A DNA stretch of 34,040 nt from an uncultured Methylococcus sp. (lineage in GTDB: Bacteria > Pseudomonadota > Gammaproteobacteria > Methylococcales > Methylococcaceae), in contig CAILMG010000233.1 in assembly GCA_903835265.1 (NCBI GenBank), positions 1-34,040 of the forward strand, given 5' to 3'. The number at the start of each line of letters is the position of its first letter. Positions within the stretch are counted from its first letter, which is position 1. Below are positions 1 through 8,030 of the stretch, piece by piece. The notes beneath the pieces were generated by a model that did not search any database, had not been told where the DNA came from, and worked only from the letters and a program-made list of their open reading frames with translations. Position numbers and translations under genes: made by a program.

Positions 1-289
1 GAGGAGGGACTTCTATGGCCGAAAGCCAGTGGCTGATGCGCGGATCATCGACCCCACTTGGCGGCGGTGGTGCGAAGTAGTAGACGATGTCGGCTGGCCG
101 GAGAATTGCACCGAGGGAGTCCGGCCGATCGAGATCGCCCGGGAGGGGATGGATCCCTTCCTTTTGGAGGGAGTCGCACCGCTCCGGTGATCTTGCAAGG
201 GCCGCAATGGAACCCCCTTCCTGTTGTTCAAGACGTGCGACGCGTCGTCCAATATCGCCGCAGCCAATGATCAAATGGGTCGCTTTCAT
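1..289 (-). CDS. NAD(P)-binding SDR/epimerase-type protein, 5' part only
   Basis: Reading the minus strand from the ATG at 289 gives an open frame to the window edge (96 codons). It begins MKATHLIIGCGDIGRRVARL. The pattern GCGDIGRRVA is the glycine-rich turn of a Rossmann fold (GxGxxGxxxA) that binds NAD(P). It is followed by the alternation seen in extended SDR/NAD-dependent epimerase proteins: a strand rich in Ala/Leu, a basic 'ARSPERC' segment, then 'GDLDRPDSL' and 'ADIVYYFAPPPP', matching the D-x-x-D and 'vv(y/h)xap' region of YeeZ-like members. The C-terminal part, including any YxxxK site, lies outside the window, so the substrate is unknown. It is transcribed divergently from the metal efflux operon. 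No strong Shine-Dalgarno sequence is visible, so an upstream GTG start cannot be excluded. The family call is likely; the exact function is not known. Confidence 0.8.
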   Translation of the reverse strand, partial: MKATHLIIGCGDIGRRVARLEQQEGGSIAALARSPERCDSLQKEGIHPLPGDLDRPDSLGAILRPADIVYYFAPPPPSGVDDPRISHWLSAIEVPP

Positions 290-517
290 GGTCAAAAAAA
301 TGAATATCCACAAAGGGCTGTGTTACCTTCTTACTATACTGTGAGAATGATGATAAGGGGCGAGAGGCCGGATTTGATGTGGACCTCAATGATAAAATTC
401 GCGCTATCGAGGCTGATTCTTCGAGGTTCTGTCTGGACTGCTGTGTCCAAGATACCCGTCATCGGGCGCCTTAAAAGATGTGACGTTCCCATTTTCATCA
501 CTTTCAAGGGAGACCTG

Positions 518-1795
518 ATGAGAGTCCTTCTTGGTCTCACGCTGTGGCTGGCTTTATGGTGTTCCCCATCGGCATGGGCCGAGCCTGTTTTCGGCGAGCA
601 CATTGATGAGATCATCATCGATGATGGCTTGACCCTCAAAGAGGTCGTAGAGACAACCTTTGAACGCTATCCTCAATCGGCGTTGATCGCGGCCTATCAG
701 GAGGAAGCCCGCGCGCTTGAACAAAGAAGCAGCAGCTGGATCGCGGGTTATCCCATGATCTATCTTCAGTACATTGATGATGCCTTGATTTCTAATCGGG
801 GGATCAGTGATATCCAAAGTGGTTATCAGGTCCCCCTCTGGATGTGGGGGCAAAAAGATGCCAGCCAGAAAGTCAGCGATGAGGCCAAAGAGGCGGCGGA
901 ATATTACACCGTCGCCATGAAGCACGAAATTGCAGGATTGGTCAGGGATACCCTTTGGAATTGGCGATTGGTTGAAAATCGCCGCGATATCGCTGGAAAA
1001 ATTCTCGAAGTGGCTGAAAAACTAACCCGGGTGGTCCAGCGCCGGGTTGAATTAGGGGATCTTGCTAGAGCCGATTTGCTCCTCGCTGAAAGTGATGAGC
1101 TTGAGAAGAAGACCCTCTATCTTCAGGCGGAAGCCGAGGTGATGCATGCGAGAAAGGCCTATCAAAATTTGACCCGAATGACGCGCGTCCCTCGTCACCT
1201 GGAGGAGAAACTCTCGAAGATTCGGGACATGGATGAACGACATCCTGCTATCGCAGCGGCCAATGCGTCGGTGGAGCGGGCTCAGGCGGAAGTTGAACTG
1301 ACCCGGCTCTCAAAGCAAGGGAACCAGCCGACGGTTTTATTGGGAAGTGACAGCACCTCCATTGGACAGACTCACATTGATGGGACTTATGGCACCAGTC
1401 GTGATTATGGAACCGGAACCAATTTGGTCTTTCAGATTCCGATCGGGGGTGATGACTGGCATGCTCCACAAGTGGCTCAGGCCAACCTCTTGCTCAATGA
1501 AAAAATCGTTCAGCGGGAAACCCTTCGGCGTCAGCTGGAGAAGGCCTTGCACGAAGCCCAGCATAATTTCGAGATTGATACTTTAGCCATGGCCATCGCC
1601 GATCGGCGAAAGACCATCGCGGTGACTCAGATCGAGATGAGCAAAATTGCCTTTGAGGCCGGGGAGGTCGCGCTGATTGATTATTTGAAGATCCTTTCTG
1701 GTGCCCAAGCGGCCATTCGTGATGCGGCTGAGCGCGCCATCCTGCTTGAAAAAGACACCGCGGTGATTAATCAGGTCCTCGGGATTTCGCCATGA
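518..1795 (+). CDS. TolC-family outer membrane factor of a heavy-metal RND efflux system (CzcC-like)
   Basis: The protein of 425 residues is the outer-membrane channel subunit of a tripartite efflux pump. I chose the ATG at 518, preceded by AAGGGAG, because it starts a clean signal peptide (MRVLLGLTLWLALW, then SAWA before the mature EPVFGE). The frame is open further upstream, but that part looks non-coding. The mature part has two long amphipathic helical stretches, rich in Glu, Ala and Arg, typical of the paired OEP repeats of TolC/CzcC. An example is 'LTRVVQRRVELGDLARADLL', the conserved helix that carries the GD(l/v)xxxDLL motif. The length is usual for CzcC-like factors. It is the first gene of a four-gene operon with the adaptor, permease and DUF3240 genes. 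The metal transported cannot be read from this subunit. Confidence 0.88.
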   Translation: MRVLLGLTLWLALWCSPSAWAEPVFGEHIDEIIIDDGLTLKEVVETTFERYPQSALIAAYQEEARALEQRSSSWIAGYPMIYLQYIDDALISNRGISDIQSGYQVPLWMWGQKDASQKVSDEAKEAAEYYTVAMKHEIAGLVRDTLWNWRLVENRRDIAGKILEVAEKLTRVVQRRVELGDLARADLLLAESDELEKKTLYLQAEAEVMHARKAYQNLTRMTRVPRHLEEKLSKIRDMDERHPAIAAANASVERAQAEVELTRLSKQGNQPTVLLGSDSTSIGQTHIDGTYGTSRDYGTGTNLVFQIPIGGDDWHAPQVAQANLLLNEKIVQRETLRRQLEKALHEAQHNFEIDTLAMAIADRRKTIAVTQIEMSKIAFEAGEVALIDYLKILSGAQAAIRDAAERAILLEKDTAVINQVLGISP

Positions 1796-2892
1796 GGCTT
1801 TGGGTGGCCCTTTCGCTGATGATTCTGACCCCTTCTCTTGAAGCGGGGCGTCCGCTCGTTGAGATGGGCAGCGAGCAGATCAGCCACCTCGATGTTCAAC
1901 TGACCCAACCCCAAGCCGTTAGTAACATTCCGTTGACGCAGGCGCCAGGTCGGGTTGTTTTGCCGCCTGCTCAGGAATTTGCTGTGACATCAAGGCAACC
2001 GGGGATGATCAGCAAGGTCAATGTTTCTATCGGGGTGAAGGTTCGGCAAGGCGAAGTCCTCGCCGAAATGGACAGTATTGCGCTAGTCGATCTCCAACGG
2101 GCGCTGATCGATGCCCAATCGGTGTTTCGGGTCGCTGAATCAAAGCTGAAGCGGGACGACACCCTGTTGCAGGAGGGGGTCATCTCCAAGGTTCGATGGC
2201 AGGAAACCCACAGTGACTTCGAACGTTCGCAGGCGACCCTTAAAGCGGCTGAGCAGACCCTTTTGGTCTCGGGCCTGACGTTGGGAGACATTCAGCGACT
2301 AAAAGCCGGCGCTCAGATCAATGGGGCGTACCGCGTTCTGTCACCCACCAGTGGTGTGGTGTTGGAGCGTTTTGCGATTGTCGGTCAGCGGGTGGATGCG
2401 TTGGTCCCCCTCTTCAAAATCGGACGCCTCGATGAACTTTGGCTCGAGATGGATCTCCCGCAGGAACGGCTCAAGGAAATTCGCATCGGTGATGGGGTGG
2501 AGCTTGAATCGCCCAGAGCCAAAGCCCGCATTATCGAAATCAGTGCCAACGTAAACCCGCTGAGTCAAACCGCTCTGGTGAGGGCGCGGGTGGAGGAGGG
2601 GCAAGGGGAGCTCCTTCCCGGGATGCAGATCAATGTGCAATTGATGCATCGGAGTTCTGATCGGATTTTTAGGATCCCGCTGTCGGCTCTGATTTCGCAT
2701 GAGGGCCGCCAGTATGTCTTTGTCCGCCGAGAAGGCGGCTTTGAGCCGGTCGAAGTGGCTGTGGCTGGTCAGGAAGCCTACAACGTGGTCCTCCACGAGG
2801 GCCTTGAGGGCGGTGAGTCGATCGTCGTCCAGGGGGTGGCCGCTCTCAAAGCCGCCTGGCTCGGACAGGCCACGGCAGGCCACTCGGACTGA
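1792..2892 (+). CDS. RND efflux periplasmic adaptor subunit (CzcB/HlyD family)
   Basis: The 366-residue membrane fusion protein links the inner-membrane permease to the outer-membrane factor. It has an N-terminal secretion signal (MRLWVALSLMILTPSLEAG). A first lipoyl/barrel-sandwich half follows at about residues 65-95 (QPGMISKVNVSIGVKVRQGE). Next come a helical hairpin (LQRALIDAQSVFRVAESKLK onward) and the second lipoyl half with 'SPTSGVVLERFAIVGQRVD'. The C-terminal beta-barrel segment ends with 'IPLSALISHEGRQYVFVRRE', typical of RND adaptors. No His-rich metal-binding extension is visible. Its ATG overlaps the TGA of the TolC gene (ATGA), and its own TGA overlaps the permease ATG. All three subunits should therefore be translationally coupled. 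Confidence 0.92.
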   Translation: MRLWVALSLMILTPSLEAGRPLVEMGSEQISHLDVQLTQPQAVSNIPLTQAPGRVVLPPAQEFAVTSRQPGMISKVNVSIGVKVRQGEVLAEMDSIALVDLQRALIDAQSVFRVAESKLKRDDTLLQEGVISKVRWQETHSDFERSQATLKAAEQTLLVSGLTLGDIQRLKAGAQINGAYRVLSPTSGVVLERFAIVGQRVDALVPLFKIGRLDELWLEMDLPQERLKEIRIGDGVELESPRAKARIIEISANVNPLSQTALVRARVEEGQGELLPGMQINVQLMHRSSDRIFRIPLSALISHEGRQYVFVRREGGFEPVEVAVAGQEAYNVVLHEGLEGGESIVVQGVAALKAAWLGQATAGHSD

Positions 2893-5800
2893 TGTCCCAT
2901 TTGATTCGCTTCGCTTTGGCTCAGCGGGTCTTTACCCTGCTGTTGGCTTTGATGTTGGGCGGTGCTGGATGGTTTGCGGCACGTAGCCTTCCCATCGATG
3001 CTTTTCCGGACGTCTCACCCACCCAGGTCAAGATTATCGTCAAGGTACCCGGTATGACCCCTGAAGAGGTCGAAGCACGGGTGACCTCTCCGATTGAGAT
3101 CGAAATGCTGGGGGATCCCGAAACAAACCATGCTGCGTTCCGTCGCTAAATACGCCCTGACAGATATCACCATTGATTTTGAGGAAGGAACTGATATCTA
3201 CTGGGCACGGCAGCAGGTGGCCGAGCGGATGGCGCTCGCCTGGACGACGTTACCGGCCAATGCCGAAGGTGGCATGGCGCCGATGACGACGCCTCTGGGT
3301 GAAATGTTCATGTTTACCATCGAGGCCGAGGGGCTTTCACTTTCGGAACGCCGGGGGCTGCTTGATTGGGTGATTCGACCGGCCTTAAGGACGGTACCCG
3401 GAGTGGCGGACGTCAACGCACTCGGTGGCTTGGTCAGAAGCTTTGAGGTCGTCCCCGACAGCATGCGATTGTCGGCTCGGGGGGTCAGCATGGAAGCCTT
3501 GACCGATGCATTGAAACTCAACAATCGGAATGATGGCGCCGGTCGTCTCCTCCAAGGAGAGGAAGCCCTTCTGGTTCGGGCCGAGGGACGAATTACGGAT
3601 CTCGAAGACGTGAGGACCATCGTCGTCGCGCAGCGTCAGGGGATCCCGATTACCGTCGCCGATGTTGCCGAGGTCAGGGTGGGGGCGCTGACCCGCTATG
3701 GTGCTGTCAGTCAGAATGGCCACGGGGAAGTTGTCGAAGGATTGGTTCTTAGCCTTCGGGGGGCTAATGCCCGCGCCGTGGTGGCTGGGGTTGAACAAAA
3801 GCTGGAGGAACTGAAGCCGGCCCTGCCGCCGGAGGTGAACATCAGTGTTTTTTACAACCGTAGTGGTCTCGTCAATCGGGCCACTCAGACGATCATTCAT
3901 GCGCTCATTGAGGCCACCGTTCTTGTCATCATCCTCTTGCTCCTTTTTCTGGGTGATCTTCGGGCCGCACTGACCGTTGCCCTCATCCTCCCGATGGTGG
4001 CCCTTTTCACCTTCCTCTTGATGAAAGCCACCGGATTAACCGCTAACCTCATGAGCCTTGGGGGACTTGCGATTGCTATTGGGAAGCTAGTTGATCCTGC
4101 GGTGGTCGTCGTTGAAAACATCACGTCTCATCTTGCAGATCATGGCAAAAGCCAACGATTGCCGAGACTCCATGTGATCTATCGAGCCATGCGTGAAGTG
4201 ATGGCTCCTGTCGTCTCTGGATCGCTGATTATTGGCATTGTGTTTATCCCGCTGTTGACGCTGGAGGGTCTTGAAGGAAAGCTCTTTAGGCCCGTCGCCC
4301 TGACCAACGTCTTTGCGATGTCAGGCTCGATGTTGTTTTCATTACTGGTGATTCCTGTCCTCGCTTCCTTTTTAATGACAAAAGTGAAGCATGAGGAGCC
4401 TTGGTTGGCCAGAAAGCTAGCCGCCCTCTATGAACCGGTCCTCCGTTGGGCGCTTCAGCATGCGAGAACGGTCCTGGTGATGGCCACCCTCTTATTTCTC
4501 TCAGCACTTCTCCTCTATACCCAAATAGGAAAAAGTTTCATGCCGACGATGGATGAGGGAGACATCATTGTTCAGGTAGAAAAACTACCCTCCATCAATT
4601 TGGATGAATCGGTTCGAATGGATGGGGAGATCCAAAAGGCGATTTTGGAGCACGTTCCGGAGGTCGAGAGAATCACGGCTCGGGTCGGTGCCGATGAGAT
4701 CGGGCTTGATCCGATGGGTCTTAATGAGACCGATACCTTCTTGGTTTTAAAGCCTCAAAAGACCTGGGGGGTTCCGGATAAGGCCGCCCTCATTGACGCC
4801 ATTCGTAAAGTTCTCGATAGCTTTCCAGGCGTTGCCTACAGTTTTACTCAGCCCATTCAGATGCGCGTTACTGAGATGTTGACGGGGGTTCGAGGGGATG
4901 TTGCGGTGAAACTTTATGGACCTGAGCTTGATGTTCTCAATCAGAAGGCGGAAGACATCGCGGAGGTGATGCGAAGTATAAAGGGGGCATCGGACGTTTT
5001 CACTCTACGAAATGAAGGCATGCAATATCTGGTCGTTAAGGTCAATCGCTTGGCTGCGGGCCGGCTGGGCTTGAATGCCGACAGTCTCGCCGATACCTTG
5101 AGAACACAGATTGAAGGAAGAAAGATTGGGATCGTCCAGGAAGGGGTCCGGAGGACCCCCCTGCTGCTCCGGGGGCAAGGTGAACCTGCGAGCATGTCCA
5201 CTCTTCAAATCGCCCTCCCGAATGGCGAGCGGGTCCCCTTGTCGGCGGTGGCAACTCTGGGGTCGATTGAAGGGGCCGTCTCCATATCGAGGGAACGTGG
5301 CCAGCGTTTTTCTGTGGTCAGAAGCAATGTCGAGGGGCGCGATCTGGTGGGCTTTGTGGAGGATGCCAAGCGGGCGGTGACCGAGCGTGTGGTATTCCCT
5401 CAAGGTTATGTCATTCAATGGGGTGGGCAGTTTGAGAATCAGCAACGTGCCGCGGCGCGTCTCGCCGTGGTGATCCCGCTGGCCATAGGGATGATTTTTC
5501 TTCTGTTATTTTCAACATTCCATTCGGTCAGACAATCCCTTTTGGTTCTGGCCAATGTACCCCTGGCCCTGATTGGGGGTGTTTATGGGATTTGGCTTTC
5601 GGGTGAATATCTCTCGGTCTCCTCATCGGTTGGTTTTATTTCGCTTTTAGGCATCGCAGTCCTCAATGGGGTGATGATGGTCAGTACCTTTAATCAAATG
5701 CGGGCCATGGGTAAACCGATGGAGGACGTGGTGATCGAGGGGGCGATGCGTCGTTTGCGTCCGGTTTTGATGACGGCAGGGATCGCGGCCTTTGGTTTGA

Positions 5801-5964
5801 TTCCACTCCTTTTTGCGACAGGGCCAGGTTCAGAGATTCAGCGGCCGCTGGCTGTGGTCGGGGTGGGTGGCCTTTTTACCTCGACGCTACTGACCCTGGT
5901 GATGCTGCCTATTCTTTATAGACGCTTTGGCGAGGCCTCAGTGGGCCGGGGAACGCTCCAATGA
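2892..5964 (+). pseudogene. CzcA/CusA-family heavy-metal RND efflux permease, frameshifted near the N terminus
   Basis: The inner-membrane proton-driven pump of the operon would be 1,023 residues if intact, the usual length. The first frame (ATG at 2892) gives TM1 and the first pore-domain strand (SLPIDAFPDVSPTQVKIIVK ... SPIEIEMLG), then runs wrongly to a stop at 3149. The correct continuation, 'IPKQTMLRSVAKYALTDITI', is in the next frame, open to 5964. Removing one G from the G5 run at 3110-3114 joins them exactly at MLG-IPKQT, as the family requires. TM4 carries 'AIGKLVDPAVVVVEN', a variant of the HME-RND motif AxGx3Dxx(x3)VEN. It lacks the DFG...DGA form of classic Co/Zn/Cd CzcA, so the substrate remains open. 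The rest looks fully functional, so this is either a very recent mutation or a base-calling error. Confidence 0.9.
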
Positions 5965-6263
5965 CCGGGGGGATTCTCCTGACCCTCATGGTCCCCCAGC
6001 TCCTTGAGGACAACATGGTGGACTGGCTTATGTTGAACGCTGAAGATCGACTCTTTTTGAGTGGGGTCGTCAGTGCGCACGCGGCAGGGCATGAACGCCT
6101 CAGTTTGATGGAGCAGGTGACCGGTCGCAGGCAACAAATTCGGTTTGATGTCTTGCTAGAGGCGGAAGAAGTGGATGGCGTCCTCAAGCAATTGAAGCAG
6201 GATTTCAAGCACACGGGTATTCGCTTCTGGATGGCTCCACTGCATCAGAGCGGAGAACTCTAA
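5961..6263 (+). CDS. DUF3240 family protein, accessory gene of the metal efflux operon
   Basis: This 100-residue cytoplasmic protein starts with an ATG that overlaps the TGA of the permease gene (ATGA). It is thus the last gene of the efflux operon. The sequence shows 'LLTLMVPQLLEDNMVDWLM', a middle 'VSAHAAGHERLSLMEQVTGR' and a C-terminal 'LKQDFKHTGIRFWMAPLHQSG'. This layout fits DUF3240: a small alpha/beta ferredoxin-like fold that resembles PII-type or CutA-type proteins and is commonly found behind CzcA-like genes. A role in metal sensing or in modulating the pump is inferred only from the neighbourhood. No Cys-rich or His-rich metal site is evident beyond a few scattered His residues. It ends ten bases before the stop of the convergent epimerase gene. 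Confidence 0.8.
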   Translation: MTGGILLTLMVPQLLEDNMVDWLMLNAEDRLFLSGVVSAHAAGHERLSLMEQVTGRRQQIRFDVLLEAEEVDGVLKQLKQDFKHTGIRFWMAPLHQSGEL

Positions 6264-6273
6264 AGGCACCCCT

Positions 6274-7164
6274 TTATCTTCTGAGAGCCTCTTCTAAGGC
6301 GGATTCAAGGGTCGGATAAGAGAACCTAAATCCCAAGGCCTCTGCATGTTTTGGAAGCACCCGTTGGCTCCCGAGCAAAAGCTCCGCCATCTCACCCAGC
6401 AGTCCCTTCAAGAGCCATCCCGGGATGTGGCAGAAGGCGGGCCGTTGCAGCTGATGCGCCAGCGATTGTGTGAAGACCTGGTTGGTGACCGGGTTGGGCG
6501 CGGTGGCGTTGAAGATACCCTTGGCAGCCTTCGATGCTAAAAGGAGGCGGGTGAGCGCGATATGATCGTCGAGGTGGATCCAAGACATCCACTGTTGGCC
6601 ATCACCGATTCGGCCGCCAAGCCCCAGGGAAAAAGGAATGTGCATCGGCTGAAGGAATCCACCGTTGCGGCCAACCACCAACCCAGTCCGAAGGATGGCG
6701 ACCCGAACCCCAAGCGCTTCTGCTTTGAGAGCGGCTTCTTCCCAGGCCAGACAGAGATCATGAGCAAATCCATGATGTCCCTGATCACTCTCTGATAAAG
6801 TGCGGTCGCCCTGATCCCCGTAAATGCCGATGGCAGAGCCACTGATCAGTATCCGTGGCTTGATGGTCGCGGCGTTTATTCGCTCGAGAAGTTGTTCTGT
6901 GATGCCGATACGGCTGTCCCATAAGACTTTTTTACGGGAAGTCGACCATCTCCGTCCCATGATGGGAGCGCCAGAGAGGTTGATGACCGCTTCAAAGGAT
7001 TGATCGGGGGACCATTCAGAAAGGCTCTTGATGATGACGCAGGAGTCCTTTTCCTTTGGCCGTGTGTGGTGAGCGAGCAGCGTGAGTGTGTGGCCGTCAG
7101 CGATCAGGGCTTTAACGAGAGCTTGGCCGATAAATCCAGTACCCCCAGTGACCAGAATATTCAT
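6274..7164 (-). CDS. TIGR01777-family NAD(P)-dependent epimerase (YfcH-like)
   Basis: The 296-residue protein starts MNILVTGGTGFIGQALVKAL, with the TGGTGFIG Rossmann motif of extended SDRs at residues 6-13. Family hallmarks follow in order: 'AVINLSGAPIMGRRW', 'KVLWDSRIGITEQLLERI', 'ISGSAIGIYGDQGDR' (with the SxxxxYG region), 'RTGLVVGRNGGFL', 'WMSWIHLDDHIAL' and the C-terminal DUF1731-type segment 'LLGSQRVLPKHAEALGFRF'. This domain set defines the TIGR01777 (YfcH/SDR39U1) group. Its physiological substrate is unknown. In E. coli yfcH is linked loosely to cell division or quality control, but I would not transfer that here. The gene ends convergently with the metal efflux operon. The small membrane-protein gene at 7328-7453 lies upstream on the same strand and could share its promoter. 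Confidence 0.9.
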   Translation of the reverse strand: MNILVTGGTGFIGQALVKALIADGHTLTLLAHHTRPKEKDSCVIIKSLSEWSPDQSFEAVINLSGAPIMGRRWSTSRKKVLWDSRIGITEQLLERINAATIKPRILISGSAIGIYGDQGDRTLSESDQGHHGFAHDLCLAWEEAALKAEALGVRVAILRTGLVVGRNGGFLQPMHIPFSLGLGGRIGDGQQWMSWIHLDDHIALTRLLLASKAAKGIFNATAPNPVTNQVFTQSLAHQLQRPAFCHIPGWLLKGLLGEMAELLLGSQRVLPKHAEALGFRFSYPTLESALEEALRR

Positions 7165-7327
7165 GGTCGATGCTTCGTGGGGTCAGTGTTTGTGGGATCG
7201 GAAGATGAAGCTCGCAATGGATGCTTCAGAGGGCCATAAAGAAGGGAGGAGCGGGTAAACATTAGCAAGTCAGGTGATGTTAACGGCTTCAACCGAAGCA
7301 CCACCTGAAATTGCGTCGAAAAACGTC

Positions 7328-7453
7328 TTACTTCGGTTCTTCGTCGTTGAAAACCCAACGAACAAACAGAACACCGACTACGAGAATAACCAGCGTAACG
7401 GTGATACCGACTGGAGACCGCATTTTTTCGACCAGCTCGAGAATCATTCCCAT
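7328..7453 (-). CDS. Small single-pass membrane protein (41 residues), unrecognised
   Basis: The minus strand reads from ATG (7451-7453) to TAA (7328-7330). The product begins MGMILELVEKMRSPVG. A hydrophobic segment then spans about residues 17-34 (ITVTLVILVVGVLFVRWV), and the end is acidic (FNDEEPK). An AGAAAGG motif sits about 9 bases before the ATG, and a promoter with a perfect TTGACA lies about 60 bases upstream at 7516-7543. The topology is probably N-in or a simple membrane anchor, with a short amphipathic N-terminal helix. I do not recognise the family. A clean start signal, a promoter, a stop and a membrane-like composition argue for a real micro-gene. It lies between the lipoprotein gene and the epimerase gene, all on one strand. 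The alternative is a chance hydrophobic frame. Confidence 0.6.
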   Translation of the reverse strand: MGMILELVEKMRSPVGITVTLVILVVGVLFVRWVFNDEEPK

Positions 7454-7515
7454 GTGCTTATACCTTTCTTGTTGGCTTAATGAATAGCTTCAAATAGCGT
7501 CAAGCGCTGGCCGGT

Positions 7516-7543
7516 ATCTTACAGCCTGCCGGCGACGTGTCAA
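7516..7543 (-). promoter_or_regulatory. Sigma-70-type promoter upstream of the 41-residue membrane protein gene
   Basis: On the minus strand a perfect -35 hexamer TTGACA (7538-7543) is followed after 16 bases by TAAGAT (7516-7521), four of six matches to the -10 consensus. It lies downstream of the bidirectional terminator, so it would start a fresh transcript for the micro-gene and possibly the epimerase gene. Read by eye; no start site is known. Confidence 0.5.
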
Positions 7544-7600
7544 GTCAGTGTGACGGAGAAGCCACCCCATGGGCACCTTTTGCTGACTTATTTTGGCCCA

Positions 7601-7631
7601 AAAAAAACCCGGGCGTTGCCCGGGTTTTTTT
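7601..7631. terminator. Strong bidirectional rho-independent terminator
   Basis: A perfect inverted repeat has a GC core CCCGGGC-GTT-GCCCGGG, flanked by seven A on the left and seven T on the right. The arms are 7601-7614 and 7618-7631. It works in both directions. On the minus strand it ends the transcript of the small lipoprotein gene at 7723-7842. There is no plus-strand gene just before it. Confidence 0.88.
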
Positions 7632-7722
7632 CACCTGATGCGCCATCTGCTTGTCTTGTCGGAAGAAACGAATCCCCTTAGAGCCTTGGAGCAGTGCGCC
7701 GATTTCAGGTTGACGCTCTATC

Positions 7723-7842
7723 TTACAGAGAAGGAGCAGCAGGAGCTTCGAGCTTCTGCCCGTCGCCGTCAGGTGAGTTACCACAGCCAACAACAACCAA
7801 AGACATCATGAGTACGCTTACAACGCAGAGCAACTTCTTCAT
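7723..7842 (-). CDS. Very small lipoprotein (39 residues)
   Basis: The minus strand carries AGGAGG seven bases before an ATG at 7840-7842. The frame then gives MKKLLCVVSVLMMSLVVVGC followed by GNSPDGDGQKLEAPAAPSL and TAA (7723-7725). This is a textbook type II signal peptide: two Lys, a hydrophobic core and the lipobox V-V-G-C with Cys20 as the lipid-modified residue. The mature part is only 20 residues. It is Pro/Ala-rich and has Gly at +2, which would not retain it in the inner membrane, so it is probably sent to the outer membrane. It has its own promoter (7904-7932) and its own terminator (7601-7631), making it a monocistronic unit. It does not look like LptM, entericidin or Lpp in detail. 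The function is unknown; a stress-type or envelope-structural role is a guess. Confidence 0.78.
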   Translation of the reverse strand: MKKLLCVVSVLMMSLVVVGCGNSPDGDGQKLEAPAAPSL

Positions 7843-7883
7843 AAGGAACCTCCTGATTGGACACTTAAAAGTTATAGTTAATA

Positions 7884-7896
7884 GTGCTCAGAGCAC
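7884..7896. promoter_or_regulatory. Operator-like palindrome at the predicted start of the small lipoprotein transcript
   Basis: GTGCTC-A-GAGCAC is a perfect 6-bp inverted repeat around one central base. It lies about 7 bases downstream of the -10 box of the promoter at 7904-7932, so it covers the expected transcription start. It could be a repressor operator or a short 5' hairpin. The binding protein is unknown. Confidence 0.45.
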
Positions 7897-7903
7897 GGGC
7901 CAT

Positions 7904-7932
7904 TTTATAAATAACATTCCGATAAATTGCAA
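7904..7932 (-). promoter_or_regulatory. Sigma-70-type promoter of the small lipoprotein gene
   Basis: On the minus strand TTGCAA (7927-7932) and TATAAA (7904-7909) are separated by exactly 17 bases in an AT-rich stretch. The -10 has five and the -35 four consensus matches. The predicted start is near 7897, giving a leader of about 55 bases before the ATG at 7842. Confidence 0.6.
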
Positions 7933-8030
7933 TAGCTGGTTGTGTCCTCTTGAGGGTCACGAGGTGCCCTTGTCTTCAATTTTGAAGGGGGGCGGCTCGA
8001 TTTGGTGCGCTGATATTTTTCGTGGCCAGG

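Noticed and set aside
3094-5964. Separate permease gene starting at a TTG or internal codon
   Set aside because: It would lack TM1 and the first pore-domain strand of every HME-RND pump, and those are encoded just upstream in another frame. A frameshift in one gene explains both parts.
7161-7358. 65-codon minus-strand frame between the epimerase and the small membrane protein
   Set aside because: Arg/Ser/Pro-rich composition without a ribosome-binding site; overlaps both neighbouring genes.
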